A DNA stretch of 21,317 nt from Proteromonas lacertae (GCA_002245135.1 NGBS01000935.1:1-21317); one strand, 5' to 3'; shown: positions 11,701 through 19,190, counted from the stretch's first letter. Made by a program: numbers and translations. Notes: generated from the letters alone by a model not told the origin.

Positions 11701-12692
11701 TAAATGGAAGAGAAATAGAAATAGAGAATAGTGATTTATGGGAATTAGTTCGAAAAGAAAAAGATGGAAAATATTATTATGGAAAGAGTGTAATAGGTGA
11801 AAATGGTAAAAGTGAAGAAAGAAAGACAGAAGATGGAAGTGTAATTGTATCATTCGTTAGTAGTGCAATTTTCACAAATTCAGGAAGTGATTCTGATGAT
11901 AAAGGAGATAAAATGAATTTATTCAATTTAAACAAGCCAAGTCCATCCTTTGAAATTCCTCCTTCATATATAGAAGCTGAAAGTAAGAAGATGTTATATC
12001 CAGGAACAACAATAACATTCCGATTTAGAGTTGGTGAAAATGATTTAGGTAGTCAATCATCTCAAATAGTGAAAGTCGAAAATAATGATAAAAAGAGATT
12101 TAAGATATTATTATCAAATCAAATAAATGTTCCAACAAAACCAAAACCAAGATTAAGATTACTTCAAGATAATGTAATAATTCCACAAGAGTTAACATTT
12201 GATATAGAATATAAGACTGAAGGATCAACTCATGTTTCAATAGAATGTAGTGGTCAAGGAAGTTGTGATCGAAGTAGTGGTATATGTAAATGTTATGATG
12301 GATTTAGTGGAAGTGCTTGTCAAAGATTAGATTGTCCAAATAATTGTAATGGTAATGGTCGATGTGTTGCTTTAAGTGAATTATTATCGAATGAAGAATT
12401 GAAAGATTATAAAGGTTATGGAAATAAACATATTGGTGAATATAAAGCTGGAACAGATGTTTCATTTGATGATCAAATCTATGGATGTTTATGTGATAAA
12501 AGACATCGTGGATATGATTGTAGTTTAATCGAATGTCCATCCAGTGCAGATCCAGAAGGAGCAACAAATACAGTAGGAAATGAATATCGAGATTGTAGTG
12601 GAAGAGGTATTTGTAATTACAATACAGGTGTTTGTGAATGTTTTGATGGCTTTAGTGGTGAAGGATGTCAAACTCAAGTTGCAATGATGTAA
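8763..12692 (+). CDS. Large secreted EGF-like protein with a triplicated unknown domain (mastigoneme-type candidate)
   Basis: 1309 residues in one open frame with no intron. A signal peptide (about 1-23, core VIMLFLVLSMSIFILVEG) is followed by an EGF-like module (CPNGCSGHGSC...CNCF...DCS). Residues about 115-1150 hold three divergent copies of a domain of about 340 residues that I do not recognise. A Pro/Thr linker (PTTPPTPPPPTTTT) sits between copies 2 and 3. The C-terminus (about 1160-1309) has ECSGQGSCD...CKCYDGFSG, CPNNCNGNGRC, an insert, then IYGCLCD...GYDCS and CSGRGICN...CECFDGFSGEGC. This order, including the long insert before YGCLCD, is what I know from stramenopile secreted EGF proteins, some of them tubular flagellar-hair components. 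There is no C-terminal membrane anchor. A flagellar-hair role is inference; a general cell-surface or extracellular protein is the alternative. TAA stop. Confidence 0.88.
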   Translation: MRLNTVIMLFLVLSMSIFILVEGVCPNGCSGHGSCVGSVCNCFKNVGIDGSESYGGADCSEHTCFVGNPFGAVHSKSPSENGAVSYSSVSRELSEYYSNERQASDQTPIPSIKLVSKIDDSNGQLWKVGGLEAFMDVLPPSGGILSCRYYKMVDSTETLQKSPTTVDILSFGEDYANVLFDKDFKGIGAIPDGATDTYSKVECDSIISTRDDLSQLNPTTVEVTTDADPITSLTWLSYGPVLLDMGLLTPDTTGKIFKNDNFRFACYSTTTISTETTEVIVYDKVEAVYDTTADPANKNVVFTFKGEEKPTATSMCLCLMNSYGSIDIEYSEAFNNMRKDESTKKYLIGKYTPENIIKLENNYPVAITSSDLSGNTFTVTYTDAEEKYKSYFDVDREVYTTILSNGIFSEKNIKIATANTIALPTPASTDLVMPYLRISPISELTSLPKANIIKQTPTPSSPPYLYKAYYFAEDLLHSFNKEGGKLKCKYTPKDGENKETDTEIDVKGIARNNQTIFFSYFESEKTDLNTAKLDCYEVSYIRKDLTLLNPSTFTTPAPVTGRRQLDGEYTITWDKYGKMFTDMGFKSDKVSFACFNMNNADKKMDVHTASYSASGDSITFTINPTPTDDGTYLCYLLNTFTNPKPLELKDLPNSEIGDKIQVSSDGKSYFYGEFVLGEKTTLGKRPSDNSEVIILNSGSKIDLVSSDNSVNTIEITEYKPEEGFDIVSKLKNGKKFYLKMIKTASPLEEEYIQLTVNTISEDKDKKEVTITVTDISIASGYSPYYVIYLSTTTPTDPTTPPTPPPPTTTTIGENLYKISNYVSDDVLSKLSIIGGKLQCKIEDNKVELVDVKGIIYKDNKIQSAFYEFENANSKDKITSCSYSSSRNDMTLYNPIKYEGKLNYITMSGYGTILSEIGYSYGKKKMTCYNSKEIDINNRILSFYEVTLSNVKNGNVNDLKITFNGEKPKDGESICYLLSDVNGREIEIENSDLWELVRKEKDGKYYYGKSVIGENGKSEERKTEDGSVIVSFVSSAIFTNSGSDSDDKGDKMNLFNLNKPSPSFEIPPSYIEAESKKMLYPGTTITFRFRVGENDLGSQSSQIVKVENNDKKRFKILLSNQINVPTKPKPRLRLLQDNVIIPQELTFDIEYKTEGSTHVSIECSGQGSCDRSSGICKCYDGFSGSACQRLDCPNNCNGNGRCVALSELLSNEELKDYKGYGNKHIGEYKAGTDVSFDDQIYGCLCDKRHRGYDCSLIECPSSADPEGATNTVGNEYRDCSGRGICNYNTGVCECFDGFSGEGCQTQVAMM
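9108..12118 (+). repeat. Three tandem copies of an unrecognised ~340-residue domain
   Basis: Landmarks recur in order: GG-x-L-x-C (GGILSC at residue ~141, GGKLKC at ~483, GGKLQC at ~834); then D-[VI]-[KL]-[GS] (DVKGI in copies 2 and 3); then R-[DK]-D-[LM] followed by LNP or YNP; then YG with [DE]-[MI]-G; then a C-[YF]-[SN] site; then F-x-G-E (copies 1, 3) and C-Y-L-L (copies 2, 3). The spacing is 342 and 351 residues. Copy limits are approximate. Confidence 0.7.
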
Positions 12693-12774
12693 TATTGTTT
12701 TATTACGTTCATTTTATTCATATTATTGAAATTATATTTTTGATTAACTGTTATACTATGTTAATCAATATATT

Positions 12775-12786
12775 TGTTTGTTTGTT
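12775..12786 (+). terminator. Overlapping TGTTTGTT motifs downstream of the EGF gene
   Basis: Two overlapping TGTTTGTT copies, 83 nt past the stop on the sense strand, in a (TTTG)n run. This is a candidate 3' end signal like those after CTU1, the membrane protein and CFAP144. Confidence 0.4.
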
Positions 12787-12859
12787 TGGAATAACAAAAA
12801 GAAGGATATAAATAATATTTATTCTTCCTATTTATCATTATTTTGAAAATACAAATGAT

Positions 12860-12876
12860 ATGTATTATAGTGTATT
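12860..12876 (+). repeat. Upstream block shared with the first LRR gene, copy 2
   Basis: ATGTATTATAGTGTATT, one difference from 7436-7452. It lies 168 bp past the EGF stop, so the duplicated unit probably begins close to here. Confidence 0.5.
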
Positions 12877-13309
12877 AAAGTGTATTATTATAAATTTAAA
12901 AATTGATTGTCATAAACACCATTTTATAGAGAAATAATAATTATAATAACCTTACCACAAGATTAAAATACATTTAGAGGTTATAGTTTCAGTTTAATCA
13001 ATCACTTTACCAAAATGGCACGTTCGCTTTGTTGGAGTAGATGACTGATAAGTGTTTTAATAAAATTTATTGTATCTCAGTTATAATGCGATAATAATGT
13101 TAATCCACAAAAAGGGTCAACGTTGAACTTTCATCAAGCATTCACTAGTTTCTGAAATGTAGTTAAACCTACAGAATGATTTGAAAAGAAAGTGTAAGAT
13201 ATAATACAACTGTAACTGAAATGGAAATGTAAAATATTATTCTAAAGATATTTGATGAAATACATAGTTTTCTGTGAATAATACGCAGTTTATAAGACTT
13301 ATTAAAAAT

Positions 13310-13318
13310 GGCGCGAAA
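13310..13318 (-). promoter_or_regulatory. E2F/DP-like site upstream of LRR copy B
   Basis: GGCGCGAAA on the plus strand is TTTCGCGCC on the minus strand, a full E2F consensus. Four consecutive C/G/C/G bases stand out in DNA this AT-rich. It sits 70 bp before the LRR B start. The matching place in copy A has no such site. Binding is inferred from the motif only. Confidence 0.35.
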
Positions 13319-13387
13319 GTGATAATGCTAGCCAATCAAATTGTATTTAGAGTTTTTGATAGTGCTAAAAATCAAAATTTACTTCAA

Positions 13388-14307
13388 ATGAGTGATATTA
13401 AAAGCATTTCAACTAAACCAAAGAAGGTATTATAATATATTTTATCTACATTAGGAGGAAACAACTCCAACCAAAGGAGATATCGAAAATTATATTAATG
13501 AAAAACGTATCTTTAAAATGACTGGGTGTGTATTCGATGATAGTTGGGCTAGAGGTTTATATACTACATTTTCTGACTTTAAACATTCTTTGTATGGAAT
13601 TAACCTTGATAATATTTCAACAAACCCAGAGGAGATTATAAATCTGATTAACAACTTAGGTTGTCTTGAAAACTTAAGAAATTTATTGATAAAACATGCT
13701 GATATCAGAGATGAGGGATTAAAAGCATTATCTCAACAAGAAGATATATTACCTAGATTGGGGATGATATCATTTTGGGGTTCTAACTTTACTGATGAAG
13801 GATTTAGAGAATTCACCAACTGCTTCTCTTCATTAACAAGATTGAAGTATTTGTACTTAACTCGTATATTTTTATAATAATAATAATAATAATAATATAG
13901 AAACTGCAATATCTGATAAAGGAGCAATAGCATTAGCTGAAAACATGAAATATTGTAAATACTTAAAGATATTGTATTTAAATGGTACAAAAACAAGAAT
14001 AGATGGTGTAAAGGCAGTTATTGAGAATATAAATCCAATGAGATGCTTAGAGAAGGTATGTTTAATGTCTAACCGTATATCGAATGAAACACCTGATGAA
14101 TTGAACGAATGTATTAATCGAGTTAAAAGACCAGTATATATCACTACCCATCATGTGCGTGATGAGTTTTTGTATAGAGAATTTGAAAAATGTGGAGATA
14201 TAAAAGATATGAATAAATATTGTGAAAAAGAATATGACGATGAAGATGAAGAAGATATTAAGAAAGATATTGAGAGTGAAATGGAGAGTGATGATGATGA
14301 TAAATAA
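13388..14307 (+). CDS. Leucine-rich-repeat protein, copy B (intact)
   Basis: Role unknown; the LRRs are of the ribonuclease-inhibitor type, usually protein-binding. Exons 13388-13426, 13455-13863 and 13901-14307 give 284 residues. Introns are 28 and 37 nt; the second is mostly TAA units. LRR units: LRNLLIKHADIRDEGLKAL, LGMISFWGSNFTDEGFREF, ISDKGAIALAENM, LKILYLNGTKTRIDGVKAV and LEKVCLMSNRI. The C-terminal part (VYITTHHVRDEFLYREF) leads to an acidic tail (DDEDEEDIKKDIESEMESDDD). Removing intron 2 joins YLT to QTAISDKG, matching copy A. The start is placed at 13388 because copy A has an ATG at the same place and exon 1 is then 39 nt in both. An in-frame ATG at 13325 would add 21 residues. TAA stop. 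Confidence 0.85.
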
Positions 14308-14315
14308 ATGGTTAT

Positions 14316-14323
14316 AACAAACA
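14316..14323 (-). terminator. TGTTTGTT motif downstream of the membrane-protein gene
   Basis: Exact octamer on the minus strand, 28 nt past the stop at 14352, in the 44-bp gap shared with convergent LRR copy B. Confidence 0.4.
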
Positions 14324-14351
14324 ATAACAAAGAAAAGATATTTCTTAATTT

Positions 14352-15017
14352 CTATACTATTAAACTTCCATAAATCCCGTTGTTGTCTTTTGGTTGGTTA
14401 TTTAACTTCTTCCATCTAATACAACAATATGCTAAACATCCAATAAATACTATTGAAAATATTACACTTCCTATAACAATCAGAATAATATATTCAGTTT
14501 TCAGTTTATTATTGTTATTAGCACTTTTACCGCAAGTGTTCTTCATATAATTGTTATTAATATTCTTTATAATAGAACATATCACTTCATTTGTTGTATT
14601 ATCAAATAAAATAACTCCAAAATAAGTAGTATTAACATCTGTTGTTAATCCAATCACTATATTTCCATCACAAATAATATTTCTAACATCAATTGAAGAA
14701 AAATGATTTTCATCTATTTCATTTTCGGAAAGCATAATTGATATTAGAATTTTATTTTCATTTATATCTCTGCTGCATGTCTTCCATTCATTATATGTAA
14801 TATTGCCTTCATATCTTAGCATATATGAATTTTTATAGAATTTTACATCATCTAATTGTATATTGATGTTTTCTTTGAGCAAATCATATTTATTATCTTT
14901 GTAGTTATCTAATATAATAAAAATCAATGAAAGAAGAATACTTGTAGTAATTTTAGCAGAAACTGAAGCAAAACACACAATGAATAGATAAAATAATATT
15001 TCTATGGCATTATTCAT
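14352..15017 (-). CDS. Small type I membrane protein, unknown
   Basis: I do not recognise this gene. With a 33-nt intron (14909-14941) removed, exons 15017-14942 and 14908-14352 give 210 residues: a signal peptide (MNNAIEILFYLFIVCFASVS), an extracellular part of about 140 residues with several N-x-T/S sites and four cysteines (TCSRD, IICDG, VICSI, NTCGK), one membrane span near the end (TEYIILIVIGSVIFSIVFIG) with CLAYCC and RWKK after it, and a short tail ending YGSLIV. The 33 nt begin gtattc, end attag, are a multiple of three and stop-free, and would otherwise encode a second hydrophobic run (ILLSLIFIIL). Their boundaries fit the local introns. The start at 15017 is chosen because it opens the signal peptide; an in-frame ATG at 15083 is less likely. 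TAG stop. Confidence 0.7.
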   Translation of the reverse strand: MNNAIEILFYLFIVCFASVSAKITTSILLSLIFIILDNYKDNKYDLLKENINIQLDDVKFYKNSYMLRYEGNITYNEWKTCSRDINENKILISIMLSENEIDENHFSSIDVRNIICDGNIVIGLTTDVNTTYFGVILFDNTTNEVICSIIKNINNNYMKNTCGKSANNNNKLKTEYIILIVIGSVIFSIVFIGCLAYCCIRWKKLNNQPKDNNGIYGSLIV

Positions 15018-15120
15018 ATTTCCCAAAATTATAGAACTATTCCTCTTACTGAGAATAATTAAAAATATTCGCTTTCTAAACACATTTTTGAATATTAGTT
15101 ACATAGTGTACTTTCTCATC

Positions 15121-15128
15121 AACAAACA
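15121..15128 (-). terminator. TGTTTGTT motif downstream of CFAP144
   Basis: Exact octamer on the minus strand, 55 nt past the CFAP144 stop and before the next minus-strand gene. Confidence 0.4.
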
Positions 15129-15182
15129 ATAATTTCATAAATATAATACAATTAAACAACTAATTAAAAATATACACTTAAA

Positions 15183-15623
15183 TCACTTTTTAGCTGCAGG
15201 AGCATGATAAAATGGTGAAATATGGAATAAATACACGTACTCATCTCCATATTGAGTAATTTTAGTTGTTGCAATTGGCTTTCTCCAAGGCTGTTCTCTT
15301 TCAAATACATCTCTTCCTTCTTCTGAAAACCATCTATTCATAATTCCATTAATAAAAATAAATATACCCAATTTCTTGTGATGAAGTCATTGGATATTCA
15401 AGATGAGCTGTTCCTTTCTTTCTAATAGTCTCAGGGTTAAATTCTGGTGGTTTCCTATCGACTTTACCTTCAGCATGAATTATTTCTGTCCATATTTGAT
15501 CTCTTTGTACCTGTTACATAAAATATGGTAATGTTATACTGGATCAAATTTTGATGAAATCATATCGACTTTTCCTCCTATGGTTCCTCCTTTTCCATTA
15601 GCTGCAGCAGCATTATCGGCCAT
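15183..15623 (-). CDS. CFAP144: Axonemal protein CFAP144 (FAM183 family)
   Basis: CFAP144/FAM183 is a small protein of motile cilia that sits inside axonemal microtubules. Three exons (15623-15540, 15510-15368, 15333-15183) give 125 residues (human about 134), ending in TGA. Introns are 29 nt (ending acag) and 34 nt. The match is to the family block: VQRDQIWTEIIHAE parallels the human N-x-I-L-R-E region, and YPMTSSQEIGW followed by E-R and ITQYGDEYVYL parallels YPETQTEGQEIGW and the conserved tail. EIGW is formed only after intron 2 is removed (GG|A TGG). The start MADNAAAANGKGG opens exon 1. The methionine at 15371 is inside intron 2. It is divergent from the kelch-MORN gene with 119 bp between starts. 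Family assignment rests on recall of human FAM183A, not a search. Confidence 0.78.
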
Positions 15624-15742
15624 ATTCTCTCAAAAAAGATAAAATAAAAATATGAAAACGGTCAAAGTAGCTTGGCTTGTTTAAATAAAATAGATTCGTT
15701 TCGGCAAACATGAAGGTTTGAAAAGTAACGTTTTTTCTTTAA
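15624..15742. promoter_or_regulatory. Short divergent promoter between CFAP144 and the kelch-MORN gene
   Basis: The two start codons are only 119 bp apart, so promoter elements are probably shared. The stretch has GTTTCGGCAAAC, a near-palindrome remotely like an RFX X-box half, but not a consensus match. No TATA box stands out. Confidence 0.5.
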
Positions 15743-18591
15743 ATGGTATTATTTCACACAATTAATGATTTTGATCCATGTTATGGTCATGCCACATGTA
15801 CTATAGAGAATTTGTATACAGCAATACATTTACTTTTTTTCATAGAGTGTTCTATATCGGAGGTTTTAATTCCAATGTATCAGACACTGATTTATTAACA
15901 GTTAAAGTGTTTGATGTTGAAACAAAAGAATTTACTAGATATACAGATAGTTCAGGTAAATTTCTAAATAGAATAGGTATAACAATCATAAAAATATATA
16001 ATATACAAATAGGTGCATGTGTATGGATATATAATAAAAATATTTATTCTTATGGAGGTGAATTGGCTGATCATTCTTTAACTTCACAATTACTTCGTTT
16101 CAATACAACTAATTTACCACCAGCCTGGGAAGAAGTTGCAATAAATTCAGAAATGACATTAACACCACCTCCTCCAATAAGTTATGGAACATGTTGTTCA
16201 ACCACAAATCTAACCTATATATTTGGTGGAAAAGGTGAAGGTTCCGTTGTATATAATAAATTATGGAAATATGACTGTAAAGAAAACATATGGGAAGAAA
16301 TCGAGCCAGCATTACCATTCACTGCTCGTGTTTATCATACAATGAATTATATAGAATCAATCAATAGTTTATTAATAATAGGAGGAGTAACAAACAAAGG
16401 TGCTTCTAATGATGTTGTATTGTATAACATTGAGGAAGAAAGTGTAATAGAAGCTTCTAATATTAATGAATTATTTCCATCTATATTATGTATGCATGTT
16501 ACATCCTCTCTATATAAAAAGCCATTTGAAGAAGTTGTTGAAGAAGAAGTTACAACAAATGCAAAAGGAGCAAAAAAATCAAAACCACAAAAGCCAAAAC
16601 CAGCAGCAAAAAGTCCAAAAAAGAAACCAACTGGAAGTAATAAAGAAGCACCAGCTGACCCAGGTGCTGTAATAATAGAAAAATTGAAAGAATGTAATGA
16701 AAAGTATTATGTTTTTGGAGGCCAAAATATGATTGAATCTCCTCCATTTTATGAATTATCAATAAATGAAATGAAAATGTCTCCAATTGAATGTTATGAA
16801 ACAACTCCTAATGGTTATAGAATTGGCCATTCAATCAGTAATAATTATCAAAATCCTAATTTATATTATATTTATGGTGGTAGTGTAAATGGTGAAATAA
16901 CAGGAAGTATGTATGAAGTAGATGTAGAAGGTCAACCAGAACCAGTACCTGAGCCAGAAGGAAAGTTTGGTGTAGATGATAATAGTATATGTGATTTCTA
17001 CGAAGGTAATTGGAAGAATGGAAAACGAGAAGGTGATGGAAAATGCACATATATAAATGGAGATGTTTATACAGGACAATGGCATAATGATATGCGACAT
17101 GGAAAAGGAAAATGTGTATATAATAATGGAGATATTTACGAAGGTGATTGGGTAAATGATAACAGAGAAGGAATGGGTATATGTACATATGGTGGAGAAG
17201 ATAATGAAAAAGGTCCGTTTCATTGTAAAGATTCACGATATGAAGGAGAATGGAGAAATAATATGCGTCATGGTCATGGAAAATGTATTTATGTTGATGG
17301 TACATTATACGATGGTTTATGGTTGAATGATCGAAGAAATGGTGAAGGTGAAATAACACATGGAAATGAAGGAATTGAAAAACACTATGTTGGTGAATGG
17401 AAAGATGATGTAAGAGAAGGAAAAGGAAAAGGAGAAAACAAAGAAGATGATGCATATGAAGGAGAATGGCATAATAATATGAGGCATGGAATAGGTACTT
17501 GTTTATATCATAATAATGATTACTATGAAGGTGATTGGATCAGAAATGATCGTTCTGGTCATGGTGTTTGTCATTATCATAATAAAGATGTATATTCAGG
17601 TAAATGGAAGAAGAATAAACGTTATGGACATGGTCAATGTAAATATGGAAATGGTGATAAATATGTTGGTAATTGGGATGATGATATGAGATGGGGAAAA
17701 GGAAATTGTTTCTATAAGAATGGCGATGTATATGAAGGACAATGGAAGTATGATAAACGACATGGACAAGGCAAATTAACTACTAAAAATTATGTTTACT
17801 TTGGTGATTATAAATATGATAAGAAATGTGGAAATGGTGAATGTAATTATTATAATGATGTTAAAGATCTATTAGAACATTATATTGGACAATGGGCAGA
17901 AGATGTACGAAATGGAATAGGTAAAAGTGAATATCGTAATGGAGATATTTATGAAGGTAATTGGGGAAATGATATGAAGAATGGTCAAGGAGTAATGACT
18001 TATAACGATAAATCAGTTTATGAAGGTAATTGGTTAGATGATAATAGAAGTGGAGAAGGTCATCATTATGATATGCCAAATTACTTAGTTGAATATAAAG
18101 GATGGTATGAATTAAATGTAAGAAGTGGTGATGGAGAAGGTTGGTATGAAGATAACAGTCACTATACAGGTCAATGGGCAAATGATATGAGAAATGGAAT
18201 AGGAGATTGTGAATATTCAAATGGCGATTTCTATTCTGGAGATTGGAAAGATGATAAACGTGAAGGACATGGTACATTAACTTGTAGTTCTGGAGAAATA
18301 TATGATGGTGAATGGTATAATGATTTACAACATATTAAAGATGAAGATTGGAAAGGAATGCCTCCTGAAAATAAGACAATGCCATTACATGATACATTGA
18401 GACAAAGTAAAAAGATGGGAACTACTTTAAGAAGTGGTTTTAGTACAATTAATTATAGTGAAATGGGAGATGAAGGTGTAGTAGATATGTCATTGAATGG
18501 TGAATTTGATATTAATAATGAAAATAATGAGAATGAGATGAATAATAATGTAGAAGAAGAAATAATAGATAATAATAATAATAATAATTGA
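15743..18591 (+). CDS. Kelch-propeller plus MORN-repeat protein
   Basis: This is a likely scaffold protein, perhaps of the flagellum or cortex; its partner is unknown. Exons 15743-15813, 15846-15976 and 16013-18591 give 926 residues (introns 32 and 36 nt). Residues about 14-355 form six kelch units, beginning YGHATCTIENLVFYIGG, which exists only after intron 1 is removed, then GACVWIYNKNIYSYGG (after intron 2), TYIFGG, LLIIGG, YYVFGG and YYIYGG. A Lys/Pro-rich insert (KSKPQKPKPAAKSPKKKP) lies in the fifth blade. Residues about 395-840 hold about 18 MORN repeats (Y-E-G-x-W...G-x-G) plus a partial one. MORN repeats bind lipids or tubulin-associated partners in known proteins. The tail is N/E-rich and ends in an Asn run at TGA. 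The start has an in-frame TAA just before it. The ATG at 15778 is in another frame and false. Confidence 0.9.
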
Positions 18592-18814
18592 TTTTAATAT
18601 TATTTATATATAATTATATTTGTAAATGTGTTGTGTGTTCTTTTATATTGATAAAAAAATGAAATATAAAAATTTAAAGAAAATGAATTATTATAATAAT
18701 AATGTATTATTAAATAACCATCATTCTTCTATATCATATTCTAATAAACTGAATTCATGTGTTTGCCATGTTTACTATATGCAATAGGAGAGGATTTACA
18801 ATTTATATAAACAA

Positions 18815-18934
18815 CTATACTTTTTCTAGTTTTTCATTTTCTTTAAATCTATCTTTTATTACTACTCATACATCCCACATTTGTTCTCTTTGCAATAAAA
18901 CTAGTAAACCATTAATATCAAAGAAAAATATCAT
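18815..18934 (-). pseudogene. Possible gene remnant with FFFDINGLLV
   Basis: A minus-strand frame of 40 codons reads MIFFFDINGLLVLLQREQM, then an internal TGA, then VVIKDRFKENEKLEK and TAG. The D-I-N-G-L-L-V core resembles the first motif of FCP1/NIF-type HAD phosphatases in protists, but DxDGT/V is not exact and no other family motif is visible. Another piece in a different frame (THEFSLLEYDIEE, stop at 18721) lies downstream. It could be decay of one gene; it could be chance. Confidence 0.25.
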
Positions 18935-19190
18935 TCTTATACACATAATCCATTTCTTTCATCTCTACTATATCATCAACTCCTTTTTTGCATATATTAA
19001 GAGTTATATATTCTTAATGAATAGAAAACGAAATGATCGTAGATATAATAGTTACAATAGGTAGAAAGAAAATAATATCCATTAACCTCTACAAATATCT
19101 ACGATATTACATCATTTGATAGATAATATACTCTCTTTAACTTCTTAAACTAAACAAATTCTTAAAATGCAAAATATTATAAAAACTATA

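Larger units (their letters stand above)
12693..13387 (+). other. Intergenic region between the EGF gene and the second LRR gene
   Basis: It holds the 3' end of the EGF gene (TTTG repeats at 12773-12787), the block shared with the first LRR gene (12860-12876) and an E2F-like site (13310-13318). I found no tRNA or conserved open frame. An ATG at 13325 is in frame with the LRR start at 13388. Confidence 0.55.

Noticed and set aside
12950-13320. tRNA or other RNA gene in the intergenic region before LRR B
   Set aside because: No A/B box pair or cloverleaf could be found by eye.
15690-15715. RFX X-box in the CFAP144/kelch-MORN promoter
   Set aside because: GTTTCGGCAAAC is close to a palindrome but does not match the X-box half-sites.
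15778-15845. ATG 15778 as the start of the kelch-MORN protein
   Set aside because: Its first 20-odd codons are out of the kelch frame and run through an intron. The 15743 start gives a consensus first blade.
15961-15976. A 16-nt gtaaatttctaaatag in the kelch-MORN gene
   Set aside because: Removal shifts the frame and breaks the kelch unit, and boundary GTAA is unlike the local introns.
18759-19064. A 101-codon plus-strand frame after the kelch-MORN gene
   Set aside because: Composition of random AT-rich sequence, no motif, and the opposite strand looks more protein-like.
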